DNA of 64,000 nt from Neostethus bicornis. Lineage: Eukaryota; Chordata; Actinopteri; Atheriniformes; Phallostethidae. Position 1 is the first letter of the stretch. The number at the start of each line of letters is the position of its first letter. The translations under genes and the position numbers were made by a program. The DNA lies in contig LR738541.1 in the NCBI GenBank assembly GCA_902685375.1, positions 32,879,008 to 32,943,007 on the forward strand, given 5' to 3'. Under the pieces are notes generated by a model. It was given only the letters and a program-made list of their open reading frames with translations. It searched no databases and had not been told where the DNA came from. Positions 1 through 9,700 of this stretch are shown here, one piece after another.

Positions 1-485
1 TTTTTCTTACACGCATTTTTCAACCCGTTTGTCATCCATGGCTTATGAATGATCTTTTTACCATTAACACAGATTTTTCTTTTTTTGCAATTTTTGTCAT
101 ATAGATCATTAAATGTCACCATAAACGCATTATATACATCATTCATGTTATGAGTATATACTTTGTACATGATTCCAGTTTTGTTTTTTAAGGTCTTCTC
201 TAAAAGCTTCTAAAGCCTTGTCTGATCTATCTCTTACATAAATTTCTTCTTGAACCTTGTTATTGTACAATTTTTCATAAATTATAAACACAGGGAGATG
301 ATCACTCACGTCTCTCAAAAAGATACCACTAATAATTTCACCGTGTAGATTTGTACTTGTATATATATTATCAATAATTGTAGCACTATGAGTTGTGATC
401 CTGGTTGGTTTGGTAATAAGATAGATGGTTAATAAGGTGACTGTTTTCTTTGTATCCACTGGCGATGTCACTCGTTTGGAAAGAT
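1..485 (-). mobile_element. CR1/Rex-like LINE, 5' remnant cut by window start
   Basis: Minus-strand frame at 148-471 with the end of an AP-endonuclease domain (motif SDHLPV; TTHSATIIDNIYTS) followed by a linker. It is identical to the LINE segments at 24761-25084 and 49425-49748. In those copies the reverse transcriptase half lies to the left, so here the rest of the element should lie outside the window. The frame is open from a GTG codon, not a true start. The element is 5'-truncated, since the N-terminal endonuclease is missing. Confidence 0.85.
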
Positions 486-925
486 TTGATCCTCATTAGA
501 ACACAGCTTAACCCAGATAGAGTAAAAATATGTTATGTATTTTGTTACTCTTCACTAACTTGATAAAGACTATGCATTGCAGAAATAACCCCATTAATCG
601 GATAAATTTGATCATATACGTAGCAGATCAAATTTAGCAGATCACAAATTTAGATCAAAGTTTTGACCGTGGGGGACATAAACGAGTTTGTAAGTGCAGG
701 TCATTTACAATAAATCAGAAAGGTTTGAGAAGTGAAAAAAAAAAAATCAAATCTCGATCCAACGCAAATGAGGAGCAACCATCACATAAAATAAAGTTGT
801 CTGAATAAACTTAATATCTTTCCCAGTTTGGGTAACTTTTTTTTCCTCATATAACTGGGACAATGTTGAAATGAATAAGATAAATGGCATCTGTACATAT
901 CACTCAAGGGAATACATTTCAGATT
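486..925. other. Intergenic, no gene recognised
   Basis: AT-rich spacer between the LINE end and the 3' end of H1. It holds a short direct repeat (AGATCAAATTTAGCAGATCA near 626-646) and an A-run near 735. I see no coding or RNA signal. The same stretch recurs in units 2 and 3. Confidence 0.6.
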
Positions 926-1110
926 GTTGTTTATTGTAATGATACTGCAGTTTTAACTCATTTTTAACTGTCCATACAAATGTTTTGGACTAAATATGTT
1001 AATATTTAGATATTAATAACTACAGATACAACAAACATAATCCAATGACTTTGTAAGAAGTCATTCAACATCTGAAGGTCTTGTTATTTTGGAAATGACC
1101 CAGACCTGGG

Positions 1111-1747
1111 TTACCATCCATGAGGCCTTCTATGTGGCCTTCTGTGAGGCCTTCTATGAGGTCTTCCATGAGGCCTTCCATGAGGCCTTCCATGAGGCCT
1201 TCCATGAGGTTTTCCAGGAGGCTTTCCATGAGGTTTTCCCGAAGGCCCGGATGGACCGCCTCCAAATTTGCAGTAGAGGCCACAACCCCACATTCCACAG
1301 CATCCACAGCAAAATCTGCAGCTAGGATGATTTTTGGCCTTGGCAGCGGTCATGCCCTCAGGGGACATCTGTGTGGGACATAAGAAATAATTTTCATCTC
1401 CATCTTGATCACCTCTATCTGTACATCTTAATATAGAGCAATTATGAAAAAACCTAAACGTAAATTTCTTTACGTTTATGAACATATAAAACAGTTTTTT
1501 TTAGCTTACGTAAAACATTGCTTACCATCCTGCCGACTGAGTTGTCTTCAGACATGATCCATGTAAACTCCTCCTGCTGTAAATAAAGGTTTGCCATTAA
1601 TATTTTTACAATTTTCTGAGACAATAAGACTCAAGAAACAGATTTAAGTTTTGTACTTACCTGAGAAGGAATTTCTGCAGAGCTCATCTGAACACAAATG
1701 ATTGTGAGCATGATGGCCGCCGCAACGGCAACACTGTAGATCTTCAT
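1111..1747 (-). CDS. hamp: H1: divergent hepcidin with long GRPH-repeat tail (unit 1)
   Basis: Three exons in phase 0: 1747-1661 (29 aa), 1576-1526 (17 aa), 1368-1111 (85 aa plus TAA), giving 131 aa. Introns are GT-AG. Exon 1 is a signal peptide (MKIYSVAVAAAIMLTIICVQ, cut near SSA). Exon 2 is a short acidic propeptide. Exon 3 has CRFCCGCCGMWGCGLYCKF, the hepcidin cysteine pattern, but with Tyr where the seventh of eight cysteines should be. No RxKR furin site precedes it. After KF comes a 50-aa tail starting GGGPSGPS and then ten tetrapeptides of the type GKPH, GRPH and RRPH, ending GW. Usual fish hepcidins are about 85-95 aa and end at KF or RF. Family role: secreted iron-regulatory or antimicrobial peptide; the role of this variant is unknown. 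AATAAA lies at 935-930. Confidence 0.85.
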
Positions 1748-1867
1748 CTTTTGAGCGTTGGAGGTCCTGGAGGATATTTTTGGTCAAGCAGATTTTCTCT
1801 GGTCTTGATGATTGTCGTACGCTACTCTGAGTCCTCCTGCCTGATGGTTGAATGTGTGAAGTGTGAT

Positions 1868-1902
1868 GGTATTTATACTCACCTGTAAGATGTTGCTTCA
1901 TT
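1868..1902 (-). promoter_or_regulatory. H1 core promoter (TATA box plus GCAAC box)
   Basis: On the minus strand: TGAAGCAACATC, then AGGTGAGTATAAATAC. The TATA box lies about 125 bp before the start codon. The same arrangement precedes every hepcidin in the window. TGAAGCAAC resembles a C/EBP site, which is inference only. Confidence 0.65.
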
Positions 1903-1904
1903 AT

Positions 1905-2225
1905 TCTCAGCAGCTGTGAATATGGGAGTCATTTTAATAGTCTAAACCTGAACAAAAATGTACCCCGCAGGGTAAACAGAGGTACAAGTTAATTAGATAT
2001 GCACCATTCCATCTCCGTAGACCACTTAAGATTTTTAAAATCTGGACTGACTACAACAAACAGGTCAAAGCAAAGTAGCGACCAAACAAGTTAAGCTAAA
2101 CATCAGCCTAAAAATTTTCCATGCAAAAATATTCATTACCACCCAAAACCAATAATGTCTGACTCTGCCTTCAGGGACATATTTGTGCTGTTTCTATATG
2201 CAAAGTAGACACAGAAACTCATTTC
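1905..2225. repeat. Upstream block shared by H1 and H5
   Basis: Diverged but clearly alignable with 18250-18560 upstream of H5 (for example GTCTGACTCTGCCTTCAGG and ATGCAAAGTAGACAC occur in both). It shows that H1 and H5 arose by duplication of a block including upstream DNA. No gene is seen in it. Confidence 0.75.
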
Positions 2226-2982
2226 CGGGTTTATTCAGTTTAAATGTCCCTGCTTTAATTCATCTGATGTATATATCAAATGTATATGTGTGTTTATATG
2301 TCGTTATAATTGTATTTGCTAATTGAAAACCTCGGTTGGTAGGTCTCAGGACTTGGATTGAAAAGACCATAGTTTTACTCCTGCCGATGGCAAATTCCAA
2401 CGAGACAAATCCAGGGAAGCAAGATCTAACCTACTTCCTACTACTGGCACAATTAATGATACTTTTCATGAGAAATTGGCTCAGATTTTGAGTTTGTGCC
2501 AACAACTGGGTGCAGTTGCTTGACCAAATCTGCTCCACATTGGGTGCAAGGCAATCTTCCCATCAAGCAGAGCACCTTGATGAGAAGTGGACAAGGCTAC
2601 TGGAACAATGCAGAAATGGCTAAGATGTAGATCTAATGTCTCGTATAGACCTGTTGGCAACCTGTCACATCAATAGCCTGCTGAGAGGGGTTACATGCAG
2701 AGGATCTGGAAGGCCAAAGCAATTTTTACACTTTGGTTGTTTGGTAGTAACCACCAAACAAAAAGAGTGGTTACATCAAACATCTTGGTCCACGACAGAA
2801 TGCTGGTAGAAACACTTAAAACACTATACACAAAGTGTGATAGTGGATTTTTAATATTTATGTACAATAAAGACGTGCAGTGTAATTGTGACCATTGTTC
2901 TACATGGTTAGATCACCAATTTGAGACTGGCGACCATACCGAGCCTCTTACCTGATACTAAACTGCTACAGACAATAAAATT
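2226..2982. other. Intergenic, unidentified
   Basis: Includes a GT/AT-rich patch near 2270-2310 and a possible broken coding-like stretch at 2340-2955, whose short frames (for example 2695-2955 +) match nothing I recognise. It could be an old mobile element ahead of the 5S-derived SINE. Recurs at about 26841-27597 and 51504-52260. Confidence 0.4.
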
Positions 2983-3355
2983 GCAAGTGGCCATACCAGC
3001 CTAACAATGCCTGGTCCCGTCAGACCTCAGAAGCTAAGCATGCTGGGCCTGGACAGTACTTGGATGGAAGACCGCCGGACCCCAGGTGCCATGATGGGAC
3101 GGCTGTTGAGATTAAATTGCCATTGTGTCCCTGGGCAAGACATTTCACCCACGTTGCCTAGTCAAAGTAGTGTATGTGCGATTGGTTGGTGATGATCAGA
3201 AGGGCCGATGGCGCAAAATGGCAGCTTTGCTTCTGTCAGTTTGGCCCAGGGTAGCTGTGGCTACAACAGTAAATTGCCATTACATGGTATGGCGTGAATG
3301 AATACTTTAAGAGTCCTGAAAAGCGCTATATAAATACAATGCAGTACAATGCAAG
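2983..3355 (+). mobile_element. 5S rRNA-derived SINE (SINE3 type), unit 1
   Basis: The head matches vertebrate 5S rRNA: GGCCATACCA, then GAAGCTAAGCATGCTGGGCC, then AGTACTTGGATGGAAGACCG (pol III internal promoter A box, intermediate element, C box). A non-5S body follows. The tail is GAAAAGCGCTATATAAATAC, as in fish LINE/SINE 3' ends. Substitutions in the 5S part and the SINE body rule out a real 5S gene. Confidence 0.85.
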
Positions 3356-4190
3356 TGAAATTGAAAATTTGGATGGATAGATGGATGAATAGATCGATAT
3401 AGGTTTTACTCTAAATTTTTTGTTAAGTTGTCTACATCATAGCATATATTTCACTAAATTTCTCTGGTAACCACAGTTGCCAGATTTTCTACAGAAAATT
3501 TGCACATTTTTTTACAGTGTACATCTGAAGAAAACTTATGATAAGGAACCCAGAGAACTGCAGTGTTCGGTCAAACCAGCAATCCTAGTTCTGACTGGCA
3601 TAATAAATTTGAGTGAACCTATTTTTCAGATTTATTCAGGAACAACATTCTGACAAACAAGCAAATATTAAATACATCGAACACTGAAGATTTGGGAACT
3701 GCATATTCCTAGAGTTCTTTTTATGAAAGTCACATCAAATACCTTCTCTGGACCTACAAAACAATATGGATTATTCTAACAAATTTTGACGTGCCCCTCC
3801 ACCTTCCAGCACTTTTAAAAATGTATAGTGAAATTCACTATTCCATTCAGCAATGGAAAACAGAGTCCTCTTTTCACTCCAAAGCTCCTCCGTTCCTGAT
3901 TTTTATTCTAGAAATAGTTATATTAATTGTGTCATCCCTGGCTTGAGGTCATTATTGGGGTATGATAATGAAATGAGTAATATACACTGAATAAATAAAT
4001 CATTTTAACATCTTAAGCATCTTTAAGATGCATTTTTAGCATCTTAACATGGGCCATGGGAAAAACTTTGTGTTTCTGTCTTTCTTCTGCTGATTTATAG
4101 ATAAGAAAAATGTCCCTGTAGGTATTGTGATGTCTTGCCGCGATGGGTCAACATCAGATATCTCTACTCCTAAAATTTTTTCTTTGGGTG
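3356..4190. other. Intergenic, no gene recognised
   Basis: Contains a degenerate GATG/GATA patch (3370-3405) and a repeated ATCTTAA/CATCTT motif near 4005-4050. No exon, RNA or TIR was recognised. Confidence 0.5.
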
Positions 4191-4330
4191 GTGTTTAGCT
4201 CGACTGGTTAGGTGGCCACCCCCTCTAAACCTGAACAAGTTTGATGGGGTCAGTCTAGATTTAAATCTTCACCTGTGACCCTTTTATTCATGTCACCTGC
4301 TAATTCTTCCACCCTTTCATCTCTCATTAT
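4191..4330 (+). mobile_element. Degenerate tRNA-derived SINE
   Basis: GTTTAGCTCGACTGGTTAGG resembles an A box. The later CATGTCACC...CCACCCTTTCATCTCTC resembles the body of a common fish tRNA-SINE (CATGTCATCCCCCTCTCTC type). The B box is badly decayed. The identification is from memory of the family, so only moderate. Copies lie at 28806-28945 and 53470-53609. Confidence 0.5.
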
Positions 4331-5672
4331 TATGCACAAAAATGCACAGTGAGCTGAGTGCCCTGCTCATTTCAAAACACATCTGTCAGTCTTCTTTGAC
4401 TTAAAAGTTACTCAAATATTGTTGTACGTGTCGATATGACCAGAGATAACATGCAAAAAAGCAAGCATAAAACAAGAAAAGGCAGATTAGCGCTTACAAA
4501 AGAATGACTAACAAAAACTAACCCAATTAGTGTAGCCTAAAAACTCAGACATTCAGCATCTCATTTTTCAATGCTGGTGATGTCTAATGACAGTTTTTCT
4601 AATCAAGATGAAGAAGATGAAAACTTTGTGAAAGAGAATGTATCTGGAACTGGCCGGCTAGTTCCAGGTCTTGCGGAGAGGGCCAGCTGCTACGTTCATC
4701 CCTGCTTTTATTGGATTGCAGTCCCTGCGATCCTCCATGTCCATGGCTAGCTGTACACAAGAGTCCATGTTAGGAAAATTTTATTAGTTTCTCACAGCTT
4801 TTCTCCGGCCTAAAAGACTTCAGAAGACCATTTACTGTCATGATGTGAAGCTGAGGCCAAAAATATACCCTTGACACAACAGACAGGTTCAGATGAAAAA
4901 ATCACAAGCAGATTTATTAGATTGATAAAAAGTCCAAATAAAGAAGACAAAACATAAAAACTAGTCAGATTCTAATGTAGCTGGAGCCAAAAACTGGATA
5001 ACAGGTCAAGCATGATAAACAACGATCTGGCGAAGAGTGTGTTAAAAACTGTTCCATTTGCGCTCCAGCAGATGAGTAGATTAGTTTCAGGTGTGACTAG
5101 TTGCACACACACAGACAAGAGGGAGGGGGGAAACAGGACACAGAGGGGGAACAGACTACTCTCCTGACATTTACACAGTTCTGTTGTTCTTCAAATGACC
5201 CTAGTTGGAATACTTTATAAAATTTTTCCAATAGTCCATAATAGCAACCATGTAAAATTCTATTTAAAAAAAAAAAAAAAAAAACCTAAGCGACACAAAA
5301 ATTCTGTACCTCCGCTCCTCTATGCCCCCAGGCCCGATCCTATCAACAATGCCAAATGTAACTAGCCCGCTGGTTTAGGATTGGGAAAGAAGTTGCCAAG
5401 AAAGCAGAATAAAACCATAAAATCTATGCAATAAAGTACTCCACCTGCTACAACAAGAAACTTAGAGTTTCTTTCAAACAATGTTGTTGCAATTATTAAG
5501 ATAAGATATGTTTTTTATGTTTCATCTATAGGAAAGTTTTTAGTTGAAGTGGTCAGAAGAAAAGAAGAGGGGTGTGACCAACTAACCAACTGGCAGTACT
5601 GGTTTCCCCTGGGCAGAAATTCTGTTCAGTTTTAGACAACTAAATGATTTGCATCTCATTACCTATTTTTTG
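4331..5672. other. Intergenic upstream of H2
   Basis: No gene recognised. Holds an A-run of about 20 at 5264-5283 and short AC/AG-rich patches near 5105-5150. The promoter-proximal part (about 5560-5670) may contain H2 control sites, but I cannot name any. Confidence 0.5.
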
Positions 5673-5708
5673 TAATGACGCAACAACTTCAAGGGTGAGT
5701 ATAAATGC
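5673..5708 (+). promoter_or_regulatory. H2 core promoter
   Basis: TGACGCAACAAC followed by GGGTGAGTATAAATGCC, with the TATA box at 5700-5707, about 107 bp before the ATG. Same layout as the other hepcidins. TGACGCAAC is close to a C/EBP or CRE-like site (inference). Confidence 0.65.
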
Positions 5709-5806
5709 CAATACATTTTACATGTTCATGCAGAAGAATTCAGAGAAGGAGACAACAGTTTTCTACAATAGAGAACCTCTGCTTGAGTCAAATCGACGCT
5801 CCCAAG

Positions 5807-6326
5807 ATGAAAGCCCTTAGCATCGCAGTTGCAGTTGCCGTCCTGCTAATGTTGATCTGTTGTGAGATGAACCTCGCCGAAGAAATTTATGAAGTAAGAA
5901 ACTGTTATAAATGATTGTGTTTCAGTTTACTTTTTACCCAATGTCATATTGTCGATGGTAACTTTAAAAACTTTGTCCACAGGGAGAGCAGTCGACTCAA
6001 CTTTATTATAAGAACATGGAATTTGCAAGAATGGTAAGGTGTTTTGACTAAATAGAGGAAGGTCAACACTTTTTTGCTTTTTGGCTTGAAGAAAAATAGT
6101 GTTTCCCCTCTTACTTCTCACTTTGAGCAAATATCGAAGTGAAAAGGGTGGTTTATTTGCTGATGAAATTTTTCTCATCCCTCAGTCACCAATCCCTGAG
6201 AAGCCCGAGCCTGAAGAGCCCATGCCTGACAAGATGACCATGCAGTTTGCTGCCCAATTCCCCAACTGCAGAATTTGTTGCCGCTGCTGTCGTATGAGAG
6301 GTTGTGGTCTTTACTGCAAATTCTGA
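5807..6326 (+). CDS. hamp: H2: divergent 7-Cys hepcidin (unit 1)
   Basis: Exons 5807-5893 (29 aa), 5983-6033 (17 aa), 6186-6326 (46 aa plus TGA), all phase 0 with GT-AG introns, giving 92 aa. The signal peptide is MKALSIAVAVAVLLMLICCE. The propeptide end is Pro/Glu-rich (SPIPEKPEPEEPMPDK). The cysteine domain is CRICCRCCRMRGCGLYCKF: seven Cys, with Tyr replacing human hepcidin Cys22. It is more basic than H1 (four Arg, one Lys). No RxKR processing site is visible before it. The frame stops directly after KF, so there is no tail. AATAAA lies at 6364-6369. The three copies encode the same protein, which argues for constraint or very recent duplication. Function as a defence peptide is inferred from the family. 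Confidence 0.87.
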
Positions 6327-6399
6327 ACAAGTCCCTAAGAGATTCCAAGAGTTGGTTAACCATAATAAACCCTACAAATCTTCAATAAGTTTCCAAAAA

Positions 6400-6892
6400 A
6401 AAACATATTCATTTGTGTTTAAGGAAGTTGTAGTTGTTCAGTTCTCTAAGTGTTCTTAGATTTGCTTAAATTAATGAATAATTAAACGATCTTGTTGTTA
6501 GCTATCCAATTTATGAAGTGTTCATTTAAATAATAAACTATTTATAACATGTGATGTGTCTTGGTGTTGCTTTGAATTGGGAGCTGGAGTTATTTCCAGA
6601 ATAAATTTCACTATTTTGTAATTGATATATTTCAAATAAAATTATGACAAAATTTCATTCTATAAAATTTGGTAAAATAAGAAAACAAAGAATCAAATTT
6701 AAAATAAAATCCAGCAGCCACGAGGGGATGGCTGTCATTGCTTCAGGCTATACGCTGGACACGACTGACAACAAAAATATCATTCGGTCACACATGGCAA
6801 TATTTTCTGACTCCTTGCCTACATCACAAGCACAATCGGAAATTAGTCTATCGCAGTGCTTCACGGGCGTCGCGCAGTGTTTTATATGAATG
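6400..6892. other. Intergenic 3' of H2
   Basis: AT-rich with several AATAAA-like words. Frame 6644-6889 (+) has no recognisable domain and is probably chance. Confidence 0.5.
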
Positions 6893-7095
6893 AATGAATT
6901 ACTCTATTCATCCCTCACCGGGGAAATTTGTTTGCTGCACTCCTTACACCGCAGCAGGCTGCCCTTCAACGGCGCCAATGGTGGGAGAAGCGGGGGTTAG
7001 GTGTCTTCTCCAAGGACCCTGGACGTGCTCTCCGTGGGACGCGAACCCGCGACCTTCCGGTCCGCGGCGAACGCTCTAACCACGCGGCCACCGTC
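6893..7095 (-). mobile_element. tRNA-derived SINE, unit 1
   Basis: On the minus strand the head reads GGTGGCCGCGTGGTTAGAGC (A box) and GGTTCGCGTCCCACGG (B box). The body contains TTTCCCCGGTGAGGGATGAA and ends in a CATT repeat. It looks like a tRNA but continues into a SINE body, so it is not a tRNA gene. A related copy sits in intron 1 of H6. Confidence 0.8.
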
Positions 7096-7709
7096 TCCAA
7101 TATATTGTGCTCCTTGAGGTAATGTTGCTGATCAATTTAGATTCATTAATTTCATTTAATATATTTTTCAGTATTGAATGGTTCAAATAGTAGAAAATAT
7201 TCATAGCTTAAATAAGAAGTAATTTTTTTTTAATGTCAAGTTAATTCATGCCCTTAAAGTCTTTTTTGTTACAGACCAAAAAAACACTATTAATAAAGCT
7301 GTTCTTTGTTGTACGTTGCTTTCCCTTTTTAAGTTTTGTTTAATGTTAATAAGGATACAATGTTATGCAGAGATGTATTTATAACAATTTCATATATAGT
7401 GATACTAACTATAGTCACAGCGGAGAGTGGGGGGGGGCGCGAAATATTTTCTTCTTCTTAGGGGGGCGCAACAGGGAATAATTTAGAAGCACTGATCTAT
7501 AGCAACATTGTCTTTAAATGTACACATGTTTTTATTTACAGTATGCTCCAAATTTTTCTATGATATTTTATTATCCAACATTTGTTTGTTCTAAACCACC
7601 TTTGTTTGACAGTTTATTTCAAATCAGTAACCTTTTATCACAAATTAAATGAGCTTGAATAATGTTGATACGGTATTACCTTTATTTAATAGGTCATTAT
7701 ATTTGAGTC
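7096..7709. other. Intergenic with small repeat remnant
   Basis: Mostly AT-rich. The G-run stretch 7427-7495 (GGGGGGGCGCGAAATATTTT, then AGGGGGGCGCAACAGGGAA) looks like the end of a decayed DNA transposon or LINE. No gene seen. Confidence 0.4.
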
Positions 7710-8062
7710 ACCTTTTTAACTGTCTATGCCTTTTGGGTTGCGGGGAGTGCCGAAGCTCATTCCGGCTGATTGAAGGCAACGGGCAGGGTATACCCTGAGC
7801 AGGTCGCCAGCCTGTTGCGGGACCACACACACACTCATTCCTCTGGGTAATTTGGCACCAGCCAATCAACCTAACGCGCATGTTTTTGGAGGGTAGGAGG
7901 AAACCGAAGTACCCGGAGAAAACCCGCGCAGACATGGGGAGAATATGCAAACTTTCTACAGAAAGGTCAGTGTTCCAAGCCTCGTCCCCACCCCTGACTC
8001 GAACCTACGACCTTCTTGCTATGAGACCACTGTGCTACCAACTGAGTCACCGTGCCACCAAT
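7710..8062 (-). mobile_element. Dispersed fish repeat with tRNA-like head (SINE-D), unit 1
   Basis: On the minus strand it starts GGTGGCACGGTGACTCAGTT...GGTTCGAGTCAGGGG (tRNA-like A and B boxes). It continues through the well-known fish motifs TTTCTCCGGGTACTTCGGTT and CCTCCAAAAACATGCGCG, and ends near CAACCCAAAAGGCATAGAC. The family is common in fish genomes. Other copies here are at 9175-9548, 18688-19080 and 19622-19922. Confidence 0.75.
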
Positions 8063-8735
8063 TATTTTATTTCTTAAAAAAGGTTATCATATTTATGAGT
8101 ATAAATACTTTTAAAACAAAAATTATTCTCACATAAACCTGATTGGTGAACTTCCAACCACTTCCGTCCAGCACTCTCTTTGTTCTGCACAGTAAAATCC
8201 AATGAAAAGACACAAGATGCTCAGTTTAACAATGAGTTTAATGGTCTATGTGACTAAGATGTGTCAGTAGCTACATATTCAGCAAGGATTAACAAAGAAG
8301 CAGAAAAAAAAACAGCAGAAACTCCTAATGACGACAAAATTGATAAACCCAAAAAACAAAGTGAATGATGGCAAACTTGTAACTTCAGATGTTCAGCAAA
8401 AGCAGTTTTCAGTTGCAATAAAAAATATCGTTATGTAGTCGAAATGCAAATTATATTAAATAGAGTGAAAAAAACTTAATTAGAAAACAAAGAGAACAAA
8501 ATGAATGATATTGTTATTTCCAATCAATTTAAAGACAAATTTTGGCAATGTGTTGTGCAACTTGAAAGAGGGGAACGGTTGAGAGAGACATGGCAAACTA
8601 ATTAATGGATATTTCTTGGTTTTCTCCGGGCACAAACATGTTTCGATATAAGGTTAGTCAATGAAATGGACTCTGGCTTCTTGGGCTGGCTTTTTTTTTT
8701 TTTAACCAGACGTACAAATATCTTCACTGATGTAA
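8063..8735. other. Intergenic, 3' side of H3
   Basis: No gene recognised. AT-rich, with a T-run at 8691-8703. The AATAAA signal serving H3 (minus strand, within TTTTATTAC) lies near 8736-8742. Confidence 0.5.
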
Positions 8736-8822
8736 TTTTATTACAATATAAACTTGAATAATTTAAGAGAAACTTCATGACAAAAACTTCTTGTTACTGA
8801 TGGGACAACAGTGGTACAGACC

Positions 8823-8927
8823 TCAAAACCGGCAGCAGACACCACAACCTTTCATGTTACGACAGCAGCCACAGCACAGATTGCATTTACGCCTAGCGCG
8901 ACGCTTCTCTCTGATTTCAAACGGCAT
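8823..8927 (-). pseudogene. hamp: H3 fragment: exon 3 of canonical hepcidin only (unit 1)
   Basis: Open exon of 34 aa from an AG acceptor to TGA: MPFEIREKR, then a cysteine domain CNLCCGCCRNMKGCGVCCRF. All eight hepcidin cysteines and a REKR furin site are present. Exons 1 and 2, found in unit 3 at 59004-59244, are absent. Intron 2 is interrupted at 9700, where a transposon and unrelated DNA begin. No signal peptide can be supplied locally, so this copy should be inactive unless spliced to something else. Confidence 0.88.
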
Positions 8928-9174
8928 CTGTGGAAGACATGAAGGAAGCTTTCATCTCATTTACTTCTATTGTAACTTTTCATTAGCTTATCTCAAAATA
9001 CAACACCCCATGAGTATGGAAAGAATTCAGACCCGTTAAAATCTTTCAGTCTTTCTTGCATAACATTGTTGCCATTTGCTAAAAAAAAAAAAAATAAAAT
9101 TCTTTTCTCTTCAGTCTACACTGAGTACCTAATCTTGGGAGAAAAGCATAAACGCATAAATTTTATTTAATCTT

Positions 9175-9548
9175 CTGAACCGTTTATCCCTTTTGGAGTT
9201 GCGGAGCGTGCTAGGGCCCATCATGGCCGATTTCATGTGAGAGGCAGGGTATACCCTGAACAAGTTGCCAGTCTGTTGCAGGGCTACGAACACAGACAAC
9301 TATCCACACATACACTCATTCCTAGGGGCAATTTCGTCGTAGCCAATTAACCTGACATGCATGTGTTTGTGGAGTTTGGGAGGAAACCGGAGTATCCGGA
9401 GAAAACCCGCACATACATGTAGAGAACATGCAAACTCCAGACTGAAAGACCAGTGTTTCAAACCTCATCCCACTCTGGGACTCAAACCTCCAACCTCCTT
9501 GGTAAAGGAGGTTCACCAAGCACTAAGCACTGTACCACCATGCAGCCC
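9175..9548 (-). mobile_element. SINE-D copy inside H3 intron 2, unit 1
   Basis: Same family as 7710-8062, with the shared words GGCAGGGTATACCCTGA, TTAACCTGACATGCATGTG and GGAGAAAACCCGCACATACA. Its tRNA-like head is more decayed. It lies in what is intron 2 of H3 in unit 3, so it predates the array. Confidence 0.72.
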
Positions 9549-9700
9549 AGCAAATAAATTAAAACTAAAAAACTAAAATATTGCATGGATTTTAGTATTT
9601 AAATCGCCAGTTCTGGCACTCAGCTGCTCTCCATTTCTTCTGTTTCTCCTGAAGATTGTTATTTTGTGTACAGACTGCAAAATTTATTTGAGTGCACGTA

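Noticed and set aside
1125..1230. Short repeats resembling a CRISPR array
   Set aside because: The 12-bp units are contiguous without spacers, lie in an exon and sit in a vertebrate genome.
1120..1383. Plus-strand repeat proteins (RPSM-type and EAFHE-type) opposite the H1 tail
   Set aside because: They are mirror readings of the 12-bp minisatellite; the minus strand has the splice sites, signal peptide and hepcidin core.
1644..1901. 85-codon minus frame across the H1 first exon (also at 26259 and 50922)
   Set aside because: It reads the promoter, 5' UTR and exon 1 in the wrong frame; the hepcidin ATG at 1747 gives the signal peptide.
2695..2955. 86-codon plus frame MQRIWKAKAIFTLW…
   Set aside because: Identical in all units, but with no recognisable domain, no start context and no splice signals; more likely remnant repeat.
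2983..3100. A real 5S rRNA gene
   Set aside because: Substitutions in the 5S body and a SINE body plus LINE-like tail directly after it.
6175..6363. 62-codon frame antisense to H2 exon 3 (and similar frames opposite H4)
   Set aside because: Shadow of the hepcidin exon; no independent support.
6990..7092. A tRNA gene on the minus strand
   Set aside because: A and B boxes are present, but it runs into a SINE body with a CATT tail and belongs to a dispersed family.
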